NCBI GenBank assembly: GCA_027886185.1
Contig: WOAB01000321.1
Span: 372,001-436,000, forward strand
DNA length: 64,000 nt
Origin: Rheum nobile
Lineage: Eukaryota > Streptophyta > Magnoliopsida > Caryophyllales > Polygonaceae
Reading direction: 5' to 3'
Positions 19,343-29,776 of this stretch are shown here, piece after piece. A program made the translations under genes and the position numbers. The notes beneath the pieces are model-generated. The model worked only from the letters and a program-made list of their open reading frames with translations. It did no database searches and was not told where the DNA came from. The stretch's first letter is position 1. Each line of letters opens with the position of its first letter.

Positions 19343-20023
19343 TTCAGCCCTCACGGCGCTGCAGATGCCTCGCCCACGCGTCCATCCTGAAATGCAAGGC
19401 CGCGACCGCAGCTATGCATCCGCTCCCGCGGCTCATTCTTGTCTTGACCCGCCATCGCTGCCTCTTCCTCCCTCGGCTGCGGCTTACCCGCGATCGCTGC
19501 CTCATTTGATAGGTTTTATAGTTTTCTTTCCTAATTTATTTAGACTATTTTAGCTAGTTTTGGGTCAGGTTGGGCGTGCCCTTATGTGTTTTGGGCCGAC
19601 CCACTCTTTGGTGTTTATTAGTTAGACTACTTTCCTTACTCGGTTTTGTCTATACTATGTAAACCTTCTTTCATTCATTAATGAGATTATGTTGATTTGA
19701 GTTGTTAAGTTGAGTTATCTCCTTCCTTGAATCCTAACATCAACCCCTACGATCCCTAGGATCGCTCCTACCCCGTAGCTCGTCGCTTCGAGCATTTATC
19801 CAACGTTCCTCTGGCGAACGTCTTGATCATCTCTTTGATCGTACTTGTCCATCACTTTGGATGTGTGAAGACCATCACTTTGGTCTAGTTCTCTACGTGA
19901 AAAGGCTATCTCTTCAGCCTTAGAAGATGCCATCTCTTTGGAAAGTTAGAAGAAACGAAGGAAGGTTTGTTCAACGTTAAAGATCCTATCTTGCAATGGC
20001 GTTTTTGAGGGTCGTTCGCATCA
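19129..20023 (+). repeat. 3' LTR of element D
   Basis: 895 bp, TGATAGCTCC to TTCGCATCA. Its first ~210 bp encode the pol C-terminus. The segment about 19345-19505 is GC-rich and differs completely from the corresponding part of the E LTRs, while both flanks match well. Confidence 0.85.
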
Positions 20024-21489
20024 ACCTCGCCCGCCACAACCCTCTCCATAGGCCCACAATGTCCAACACACACCCACCTAGTCCAACTAGCTCCTTGACA
20101 CCAGAGCTACCAACCACATCACCCACTAACTCAACACCCTCTCCTTTCATGCTCCCTATGATGGTACTGATGACATCATAGTCGCTAATGGCTCTGGTCT
20201 CCCCATACAAAACACTGGTTTGGGTTCTCTTAACTCCTCTAAACATTCCTTTTCTTTATCTCGAGTTCTTTATGCACCCACTTCTCATCTTAACCTAATT
20301 TCTGTCAATCAATTCTTTCATGATAACCACACTTCTATTGAGTTCTCACCCACCTCTTTTTGTGTCAAGGATCTACACACCAAGCTCCCTCTTCTAGTCG
20401 GTTTAGCTCTTGATGGACTCTACGTCTGGCCCTCCCACTCCGCTACTCAACCTATTGTTTTCGTGTCTTCCAAGCCATCACCACCTCATTGGCATCATCA
20501 CCTTGGATACCCCTCAACAAAAGTCATTCAATTACTGTCTACTAGATTAGGATTTTCAATTTCGCCATCAACTCCATGTAATCCTTGTCTTATTATTAAA
20601 AGTCATAAATTGCCATTCTCCAATTCCTCTCTTACTAGCACGACTCCTCTTCAAATAATTTTCAGAGTGGACCTCCCCAGTGTATTCCTATGATCAATTC
20701 AAGTACTATGTTGTCTTTGTCGATCATTTCTCAAAGTACATATGGCTCTACCCTCTTCACAAAAAGTCCGATGTTCTAGCCACTTTTGTTTGGTTTCGTG
20801 CCTTAGTTGAGAAATACTTCTCCAAACCAATTCAAACCCTCTACTCTGACAATGGGGGTGAGTACTTAGCCCTCGCCACATACCTCTCTATCCATGGTAT
20901 TATCCATCTTACCTCCCCTCCACATACTCTTGAACATAATGGCTATGCTGAGCGACATCACCGTCATCTAGTTGAAACCGGTCTTGCCCTCCTCTCCCAA
21001 GCCCACATGCTCCTCCACTACGGGCCTCACTCCCTCACCATGGTTGCCTATCTAATCAATCGGCTACCTACCTCCACCCTCTCCAATGCCCCACCTTATG
21101 AGATCCTCTTTCACCAGCCTCCCAACTACCAACACCTACGTAGCTTCGGGTTTCTTTGTTACCCTTGGCTACGCCCATACACATCTCACAAACTTGACCC
21201 CAAATCACTCCCGTGTGTCTTTGTGGGGTACTCTCCCACCCAATATGCTTATTATTGCCTTGACCCTAACACTAACTGGGTGTTTACCTCCCATCATGTC
21301 CAATTCCTTGAACATACCTACCCTTTTCTCTCCCGCTCACAAACTCCACCTTCTTCCATTTCTTATAACCTTGAATAATGGTGTACCATGGACCTTCCCC
21401 TACTAGCATGTGCCACTCCCTTCCTAGACCCCTTGCCTGGCTCCCTTCCATCGCCACCACCACCTGACTCTTCCCCTCCCTCGCCTACC
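20024..21489 (+). pseudogene. Ty1/copia polyprotein remnant (protease, pre-integrase, integrase)
   Basis: Split by element D on the left and cut by the LINE on the right. Near 20105-20130 a protease-like motif DTRATNHIT has R where family members have G (DTGA). Then come the GAG-pre-integrase domain (HWHHHLGYPS, about 20491, with the zinc-binding CNPC further on) and the integrase core (VFVDHFSKYIWLYPL, YSDNGGEY, ERHHRHLVETGL). The D-D-E context indicates copia. Frames change near 20685, stops occur near 20125, and the rest of pol is absent. The right end around 21480-21495 is fixed only by where LINE-like coding begins. Confidence 0.85.
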
Positions 21490-22123
21490 CCTACAAGATA
21501 ATGATGAACTAACTAAACCTATTACAAACGAGGAAGTTAGGAAAGCAATATTTAATATTGGAAGTAATAAATCACCGGGCCCTGTTGGTATGTATGCTTT
21601 CTTCTACCAAAAATTTGCATATTGTCGGGCCTATGGTCATTAAAGTCGTTAAGCTTTTTTCACTCTGGTAAACTACTCAAACAAATTAATCACACCTTTA
21701 TAAAACTAATTCCTAAATGTGATAACCCGAAATCTATAAACCATTATAGACCAATTAGCCTTTGCTCAACCATTTACAAAGTAATTTCAAAGATCATGAC
21801 AAATAGGATGAAACCTATTCTAAACAAACTAATACACCCCCTACAAGGAGCCTTTGTGGTGGAATGAGCTATCCATGACAATATACTTACAACACATGAA
21901 ATATTACATTCCTTTCGATCCAAGAAAGGAAAAGAAGGATGGGTTATGATTAAACTCGATATGGAAAAAGCTTATGATAAGATTGAATGTGATTTTATTC
22001 TTAAAGTCCTCGAAAAATTTGGATTCGCTACACGTTTTATTGGATGGATCAAAGAATGCATAGAATCTGTATCATTCTCTATTCTTTTCAACAATGGACC
22101 TACCGATGATTTCTACCCCAAAA
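21490..22123 (+). pseudogene. LINE reverse transcriptase, 5' part (interrupted by E)
   Basis: Begins inside the RT region of a plant L1-type LINE (SNKSPGPVGMYAFF), as expected for a 5'-truncated insertion. It continues with YRPISLCSTIYKVISKIM, a stop where an Arg codon is expected (about 21866), and KLDMEKAYDKIEC, which carries the first catalytic Asp. It ends at 22123, where element E starts, and resumes at 27964. There is a frameshift near 21640. Confidence 0.88.
22119..22123. repeat. target duplication of element E, left copy (CAAAA)
   Basis: It pairs with CAAAG at 27959-27963, one mismatch. The LINE frame needs CAAAG at this place, so the left copy has mutated. Confidence 0.75.
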
Positions 22124-23093
22124 TGATGCGAACGACCCTTGAAATTGCCATTGCAAGATAGGATCATTAACGTTGAACAAGCCTTCCTTCATCTCTTCTA
22201 ACTTGCCAAAGAGATGGCGTCTTCTAAGGCTAAGAGATATCCCTCTCACGTAGAGAACTGGACCAAAGTTATGGTCTTCACACGTCCAAAGTGATGGACA
22301 ATTACGATCAAAGAGATGATCAAGACGTTCGCCAAAGGAACGTTGGATAAATGCTCGAAGCGACGAGCTACGGGGTAGGATCGATCCTAGGGATCGTAGG
22401 GGTTGATGTTAGGATTCAAGGAAGTAGATAACTCAACTTAACAACTCAAATCAACATCATCTCATTAATGAAAGAAAGAAGGGTTAAATAGTCTAGACAA
22501 AACCGAGTAAGGAAAGTAGTCTAGCTAATAAACACCAAAGAGTGGGTCGGCCCAAAACAAATAAGGGGCACGCCCAATCTGAAACAAAACTAGCTAAAAT
22601 AGTCTAAATAAATTAGGAAAGAAAACTATAAAAGATAGGCGAGACTTAAGGCAATTCTCGGGTCTTTCTCGGCGCACCGGTGCCCAAAATAGCAAGTCTG
22701 TTTCACCGGGCAACTGGATAGTTTCATAGACATTATTCTTACCAAATAAGTACTCATAAAATGATGGATATGGTGAGAAGATAGCCCGAGAAAAGCTAGA
22801 AAATGCCTGCTGGAAAATCATGCCCTAATCGGACGACCATGATCGTCGTCGAGGCATCGGCGGCTCCGCAAAGGCTGGACTAGGGCGAGGCATCGCCCAA
22901 TCCTTCATAGGTCAAGAGGAGGACCCATTTAGGACTGTTTGACATTGAGTAACCTGCATAACTCCAGGTGACTAAAGATTGAGTTGCTCGTTCCATCGCC
23001 CTTGCACGAGCTCTAGTCACCGAGCCGTTGGATTGCATTTCCATTGCTTCCTCTTCATCATTCACCGTCATTGAGGGGGTCATGGAGCTATCA
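22124..23093 (-). repeat. 3' LTR of element E
   Basis: 970 bp, minus strand TGATAGCTCC (23093) to TTCGCATCA (22124). It contains the pol C-terminus (23093 to about 22880) and a GC palindrome at 22671-22685 (GGCGCACCGGTGCCC). Confidence 0.9.
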
Positions 23094-26000
23094 ATCTCCC
23101 CTTCTTGGCAGCGAAGCGTCCCCGCTTCGTCCTCATCATCAAAAGCATGAGGTGTATAAGGAGAAAGGTCAGCGACGTTGAAGGTAGGATGCGCACCATA
23201 GTCATCGGGCAAATCCAATCGGTAGGCGTTGGCACCAAGGCGTTGTAGCACCTGAAATGGACCATCACCTCTAGCATCAACTTGTGGTGTCAATTCAATG
23301 GAAAGCGATCGCGACGCAAGTGCAGCCACACCAAGTCTCCGGGCTCAAACTCCACGGCACGCTGGCCTGCGTTGCACTGACGAGCGGTCTGCATAGCCTT
23401 CTTCTCCAGCTGCATCTTGGTCCTCTCATGCATCGCCTTCACCATGTCCGCACACTCCACGCCCTTGACACTCTCCTTGTCCTTAATGGGCCTCGGTGCA
23501 AGATCCAAAGGTGTATGGGGATTGATGTCGTAGACAACCTGAAACGGGCTCAACTGCGTCGCCCAGGCAAACACTCTTCCCATTTGCGGAGGTTAGACTT
23601 TAACATAGTACGTAATAAAGCACCTAAAGTCCTATTAGTGACCTCCGTTTGGGGATGATAACTAGTAGAAAATAACAACTTAGTCCCCAACTTGGCCCAT
23701 AAAGATTTCCAAAAATAACTCACAAACTTAGCATCACGATCGGACACTATACTCCTAGGAATACCATGCAGCCTAACAACATGCTCAAAAAATAAAGAAG
23801 CAATCTCAGAAGCATTATTAGTAGTCTTGCATGCGATAAAGTGAGCCATCTTAGAAAACCGATCAACAACAACAAATATCGAGTCCCTCCCCTTCTTAGA
23901 CAAAGGCAAGCCAATTATAAAGTCCATACTAATATCCTCCCATGGGACGTTAAGAATAGGAAAAGGGATATACAAACCTTGGGGACTCGACCTAGACTTA
24001 GCATCCACACAAGTAACACAAGCCTTGCAATATTAAGTAACATGATGCATCATTTTAGGCCAATAAAAATGTTCCCTTAATGCAGCCAAAGTCTTAGGAA
24101 TACCTAAATATCCTGTACCTTCATGAGCTTCTTGAATTAACAACCTATGTATAGACGTTTTTGGGATACATAGTTTCCCGACCTTAAATAGGTAGCCATT
24201 GTCAACATAGAACTCATTAGACTCTCCTTTTTCCATGCATGTTTTAAAAATTTCAGCAAAGTCATCATCATGCATATACACTTCTTTGATCAAGGAAAAG
24301 CCTAAGATAGAAGCATCAAGTCGACTAAGAAAAACATACCTTCGAGAAAGGGCATCAGCAACCACATTCTCCTTACCTTTTGTTGTACTTGACCACATAG
24401 GGAAAGGTCTCCATGAACTCCACCCATCTTGCATGGCGCCGACTGAGGTTATATTGTCCCTTCAAGTACTTCAGAGCCTCATTGTCCGAGTGTATGACAA
24501 ACTCCTTGGGCCAAAGATAGTGCTGCCAAGTCTTTAACACCCGAATAAGAGCATAGAGCTCCTTGCAGTAAAACACCTCCAATGCCATGATGAGAGGCAT
24601 CATACTCCACTTCAAAGGTCTTGGAGAAGTCCGGTAATTACAGCAAAGGTGCGTGGCAAAGACGGTCCTTTAAAGTGACAAATGCAAGCTCATGGGCGTC
24701 CGTCCACTCTATGGATGCAGCCTTCTTGGTTAGCTCATGCAACGGGGCTGCAATGGTGGAGAAATCACGCACAAACCGATGGTAGAAGCCAACCAACCGT
24801 AAGAAAGATCGAAGCATAGTCGGTGTAGTAGGTCGTGGCCACTCTTCAGTGGCGCGCACCTTCTCTTGGTCGACCTTCAATTCATCCTTGCTAACAACAA
24901 AACCAAGGAAAATAGTAGACTCCGAGGAAAAAGAACATTTACCTAAGTTAGCATAAAGTTTCTCTTTCCTAAGACATTCTAAAACTTTCCTAAGATGTAT
25001 AACATGCTCATCTAAGGTCTTGCTATAAACAAGGATATCATCAAAGTAGAAAACTACAAATTTGCCTAAGTAAGCCTGTAAAACATGATTCATAAGTCTC
25101 ATAAAAGTACTAGGAGCATTAGTAAGGCCAAAAGGCATCACCAACCACTCATAAAGGCCATACTTAGTCTTAAATGAAGTTTTTCATTCATCACCCTCAT
25201 GCATCCTAATTTGATGGTAACCACTCTTAAGATCAATCTTAGAAAACAAAGTAGCACCATGCAATTCATCAAGCATATCATCAAGTCTAGGAATAGGGTG
25301 GCGATACTTCACCGTGATTTGGTTGATGGCTCTACAATCAACACACATATGCCAAGTACCATCCTTCTTAGGCACTAAGATGACCGGCACGGCGCAAGGG
25401 CTTAAGCTCTCTCGGACGTAGCCCTTGTCCATCAACTCTTGCACTTGGCGCTGCATCTCCTTGGTCTCTTCCGGGCTCTCACGGTATGCAGCTCGGTTGG
25501 GCAAAGACGCGCCTGGCACAAAGTCGATTTGGTGCTCAATTCCTCGGATTGGTGGCAATCCTTCAGGCAACTCTTCGGGCATAACATCCTCAAATTCCTG
25601 CAAAAGAGTAGACACCGCAGGGGGTAAATCAACCAAATCCTTAACATTTAATAGACATGCGAAAGGAACAAGTAAAAAGCAAGGAAGACGTCCCTGAATA
25701 ATTGGAGAGACATCCCGGGACCGGGCTAAGAGAAGCTGGTTCTCGCATTTGCCTTGAATGCCGGGGTGTGGAGGCATCGAAGATGGGCTGACCGCGGCGT
25801 TGGTGGCCTTGTCACGGCCTGGTTTAGATGGCACGACACCCTTGTCACCTTGGGCAGTGGCGGCTGCATTCTTGGCTTGCTCCAAAGCCTTGGCTCGTTT
25901 CCTTTTGACTTGGTCTTGTAAGATCTCTTTAGGACTCATAGGAAGTAAGGTGACATATCTCCCATTGTGCATGAAGACATAGTTGTTGAGGAAACCATCA

Positions 26001-26782
26001 TGAAGGACTCGCTTGTCAAATTGCCAAGGTCGCCCTAAGAGAAGATTTGTGGCATCCATAGGAACTACATCACATAGCACCGAGTCCTTGTAATACCCAA
26101 TGCTGAAATTTATTGTACATTGATGCTTGACAACATTGGTATCATCGCCTTCCGAGATCCATTGAAGGCTATAAGGTTGCGGGTGTGGAGTCGTCTCGAA
26201 CTTGAAGTGCTTGATCACCTTTTTATTGATGATGTTGCAACAACTCCCACCATCTATGATCACACTCAAAGAAGCACCTTGGACTGCACACTTAGTATGG
26301 AAGAGATTCTCGTGTTGGTCTAATGATGTACCTTCTTTGGCGGTAAGGACACATCTTGTGACTAGGCTAAGAGGCACGGTGCCTTGCTCATCCATGGGGC
26401 TGCAAACATAGCCGTCGTCATCGCCGGCATCCTCGGAATTGTACTCGTCAAACATGGGGACGGGGTCGACGCCGTCTTCGTCAAATGACTCATAGCCGGA
26501 AGTGTTGGAAAAGAGTACCCTTTTGTTGTTAGGGCAGTCCCGCTGCACATGACCTCTTCCTTGGCACTTAAAACACACTCGATCACGAGCCCTTTCTTCA
26601 GAAGTAGCGGTGCCGCGCAGAGGAGGTTGATTGACGCGTGTCGGGGCACTAGGACGGCTGGCCGGCGTCGGTGTTGATGGTGCGGGAGTGGACTGTGAAG
26701 ATGAACACACATTAGTAGAAGGGGAACTTGACGTAGGAAGAATGTCTATGAAACTATCCAGTTGCCATGGTTGAAAAGTCAA
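22880..26782 (-). pseudogene. gag C-terminus and pol of element E
   Basis: The first frame (26782-25184, 532 codons) has a CCHC knuckle (CFKCQGRGHVQRDC, about residue 70), a protease with IIDGGS (D-G-G in place of the usual D-S/T-G), and RT up to FSKIDLKSGYHQI. A TGA where Trp is expected (25184) stops it. RT continues (25144-24638) with YFDDILVYS and a further TAA. RNase H and integrase follow in broken frames to about 23330, and the C-terminus ends at 22880 inside the 3' LTR. The Gag capsid region is absent: only about 190 bp separate the frame start from the primer site. The polyprotein would normally direct particle assembly, copying and integration; here it is dead. Confidence 0.88.
23094..23107 (-). 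promoter_or_regulatory. polypurine tract of element E, within the pol frame
   Basis: The minus strand reads CCAAGAAGGGGAGAT just before the 3' LTR. As in D it is part of the pol coding frame. Confidence 0.75.
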
Positions 26783-26970
26783 AGATTAATCTTACTTGAA
26801 GACTAATCTAAACACTAAGGCAACCGTGTATGGTAAGGGATGGTGGCGAAAGTATTGGTGGCGGTAGGGGGTTTGCACGGCGGTGGTGGGGTGGTGGTGC
26901 GATTATTTTTTGGTTTTTAACGCGAAAAAAGTTCAAGGAACACTTAAAAGTGAAGAAGAAACTCAGCTTG

Positions 26971-26988
26971 TACTGGCTCTGATGCCAA
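26971..26988 (-). promoter_or_regulatory. primer-binding site of element E (initiator tRNA-Met type)
   Basis: The minus strand reads TTGGCATCAGAGCCAGTA just after the 5' LTR. It matches the usual plant TGGTATCAGAGCCAG with one change (C for T). Confidence 0.75.
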
Positions 26989-26989
26989 T

Positions 26990-27958
26990 TGATGCAAACG
27001 ACCCTAAAAAATGTTGTTGCAAGATAGGATCTTTAACGTTGAACAAGCCCTCCTTTGTCTCTTCTAACTTGCCAAAGAGATGGCATCTTCTAAGGCTAAG
27101 AGATAGCCCTCTCACGTAGAGAACTGGACCAAAGTGATGGTCTGCACACGTCCAAAGTGATGGACAGTTACGATCAAAGAGATGATCAAGACGTTCGCCA
27201 AAGGAACATTGGATAAATGCTCGAAGCGACGAGCTACGAGGTAGGATCGATCCTAGGTAACGTAGGGGTTGATGTTAGGATTCAAGGAAGGAGATAAATC
27301 AACTTAACAACTAAAATCAACATCATCTCATTAATGAAAGAAAGAAGGGTTAAATAGTCTAGACAAAACCGAGTAAGGAAAGTAGTCTAGCTAATAAACA
27401 CCAAAGAGTGGGTCGGCCCAAAACACATAAGGGGCACGCCCAACCTGACCCAAAACTAGCTAAAATAGTCTAAATAAATTAGGAAAGAAAACTATAAAAG
27501 ATAGGCGAGACTTAAGGCAAGTCTTGGGTCTTCCTCGGCGCGCCGGCGCCCAAAATAGCAAGTCTGTTTCACCGGGAAACTGGATAGTTTCATAGGCATT
27601 CTTCTTACCAAATAAGTACTCATAAAATTATGGATATGGTGAGAAGATAGCCGAAGAAAAGCTGGAAAATGCCTGCTGGAAAATCATGCCCTAATCGTAC
27701 GACCATGATCGTCGTTGAGGCATCGGCGACGCCGCGAAGGCTGAATTAGGGCAAGGCGTCGCCCAACCCTTCGTAGGTCAAGAGGAGGACCCATTTAGGA
27801 CTGTTTGACACTGAGTAACCTGCATAACTCCGGGTGACTAAAGATTGAGTTGCTCGTTCCATCGCCCTTGCACGAGCTCTAGTCATCGGGTCGTTGGATT
27901 GCACTTTCATTGCTTCCTCTTCGTCCTTTGCCGTCATTGAGGGGTCATGGAGCTATCA
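26990..27958 (-). repeat. 5' LTR of element E
   Basis: 969 bp, pairing with 22124-23093. Its upstream end includes pol C-terminal coding (27958 to about 27746). The GC palindrome at 27538-27552 reads GGCGCGCCGGCGCCC. Confidence 0.9.
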
Positions 27959-27963
27959 CAAAG

Positions 27964-28796
27964 GAGGTCTCCTCCAAGGAGACCCTCTCTCTCCATTCTT
28001 GTTTATCCTAGGAGCAGAAATCCATGCTGGGAAACTACAACTAGAAAGTGCCAGAAGCAATAACCAAATAGGGTTCAAAATCTCCAGATATGGAACTAAC
28101 ATCCCATTCCTAGCATTTGCAGATGATATCCTCATTCTTGCAAAAGCCAACCAAACAACATGCCCCAAAGTTAAAATCATTATTGAGGAGTACTGCTCAA
28201 TTTCTTGTCAAAGTGTTAACTACCAAAAAAATGCATTTCAAACAACTAACAACACACCAAGTAATACAAAAAATCTAATCCATTCAATACTAAGCATTCC
28301 AAGCACCACATCGTTAGAAAAATAACTTGGTTGTCCTATTATAAACGGGAAAGTTAACCACGCCACATTCAAAGATACTGTCCCATCAACAAAAAATCAA
28401 CTTGCAAAGTGGAAAGCTAACTCGCTCTCCCAAGAAGGTAGAGCTACAATAATAAAATCTAATTTAACAGCAAAACCCAATTACATTATGCAAAGCTTCA
28501 TGCTACCATCCTATATCCATAAAGAATTAGATAAAATTAGTAAAAAAAATTGGAACAAAGAATATTCTTATAAACCCTTAATTGGTTGGGACAAAATCTG
28601 CAAAAACAATGAAAATGGAGGAACATATATTAGAAAAATACAAGACATGAATAAAGCCTTACAAATGAAACTAATCTGGAAAATCCTTACTGAACCAAAT
28701 AACATATGGGTTAAAATCATAACTAAAAAATACCTCAAAGATGTCAATATTTTTCACTATAAGAAAAAGGTAATCACTCATGGCAATGGTCACAAT
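27964..28796 (+). pseudogene. LINE reverse transcriptase, 3' part
   Basis: Continues the frame cut at 22123: GLLQGDPLSPFLFIL, then AFADDILIL with the catalytic DD pair (about 28118-28135), a stop at about 28323 where Tyr is expected, then the thumb/C-terminal region ending near VITHGNGH. No poly(A) tail or 3' UTR follows. At 28797 an unrelated AT-rich sequence begins, so the LINE 3' end is lost. Confidence 0.85.
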
Positions 28797-29608
28797 GTAA
28801 TAACCCTCGTTTTATCATAAGGATATTAATGTAATTCCTATATATTTTATTTTGATAATAGTAAAAGTTATGAAATTTATTTTATTTCTTTTAGAGGAAT
28901 AATTTGAAGTTTCATTAACTTAAGTTTAAAAGTTAGGTTAAGATAATTTTTGTACAAATTATCAAATGGGTTATAATAGAATAGTGTAGAAATAAATAAA
29001 TAAATAAGTATAACCATGAGTGTAGTTTGGGAATTTTAAATATCATAATAAAGATTATATGATTTTTAAGTTTATTCCATGTAGGGATAAAATAATACTT
29101 ACCTTAAGTATGTTATCTCTTAAAGTTATGAATTTTTAAAATTATGTTAACCTTATGTTAATATTAATATAAATATACTTATCAATTGAACTTTAATTAT
29201 TTAAATTAAGATTAACAATATGTTAATTAGGATTTAATTAGGGTTAAGTTTATAAGAAAATACAACTTAAGGGTTAAATATAACCTAATTTAATTTTTCA
29301 TTCATCATAAGTTTGGGTTAGAATATACATATAAACTTAGGATAATATTATAAATAAGTTTGGGTAAATTTTGTAATTTTTTTAAAAATAAATTAACGGC
29401 ATTTTTGCCATAACTTAAAAAGTAGGGCAAAAATGTGTAAATAGGCAAACATTGAGGGAGGCCGATTGATAACGCTTATTTTATACATACTTTAGGAGTC
29501 TAGTTGCATATTAAATTAGATCATTTTAATGCATATTTTATATATTTTATAGTTAGTTTTGCATTATTTTACATTCGGATGTCTACACTCGTGCTTTTAT
29601 ATATTTCA
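28797..29608. other. AT-rich stretch without a gene; possible LTR fragments
   Basis: Starts TGTAATAACCCTCG at 28797, resembling the start of some gypsy LTRs. A second start-like sequence, TGATAACGCTTATTTTA, occurs near 29468. No open frame, paired LTR or target duplication is visible. It is probably made of truncated retroelement pieces, but that is only inference. Confidence 0.35.
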
Positions 29609-29776
29609 TGTTATAAACTAAGAGAAAGAGAGAGTTTGAGGGAGGAGAAGGGAAGAATAAGAGAGTAAACGTGTGTATTATTAGACCTCTAATGAGGATA
29701 TATATAGGGTTTACAATGCTTGACCTATAAGTCAACTTTAGGGTTTATGTACATCCAAATACATAATATTATAACA
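29609..29776 (-). repeat. 3' LTR of element H
   Basis: 168 bp with 8-bp inverted ends, TGTTATAA...TTATAACA. It matches 53244-53420 nearly throughout. Confidence 0.8.

Larger units (their letters stand above)
17998..20023 (+). mobile_element. gypsy element D, 3' part (same family as E)
   Basis: Left-truncated by element C. It contains the integrase region, a polypurine tract and a 3' LTR. It is closely related to E on the opposite strand (22124-27958), which served to define its LTR. The five bases after it are ACCTC (20024-20028). It lies in a Ty1/copia remnant. Confidence 0.85.
22124..27958 (-). mobile_element. gypsy element E, complete but defective
   Basis: 5835 bp with two LTRs of about 970 bp, a Met-type primer site and a polypurine tract. 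It is inserted in the LINE RT gene and bounded by a near-perfect 5-bp duplication. The first reading suggests a tandem array because pol C-terminal coding appears on both sides, but it is simply that this coding lies within each LTR. Most of Gag is missing, and pol contains stops and frameshifts. Confidence 0.92.

Noticed and set aside
22124..27958. Tandem pair of gypsy elements sharing an LTR
   Set aside because: Pol C-terminal coding appears on both sides, which first suggested a tandem. The two ~970-bp repeats include that coding, have TG...CA ends, a polypurine tract before one and a primer site after the other, and the whole is flanked by near-identical 5-bp duplications in the LINE. One element explains everything.
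28797..29608. Complete LTR element in the AT-rich stretch
   Set aside because: Start-like sequences occur but no paired LTR, primer site or target duplication was found.
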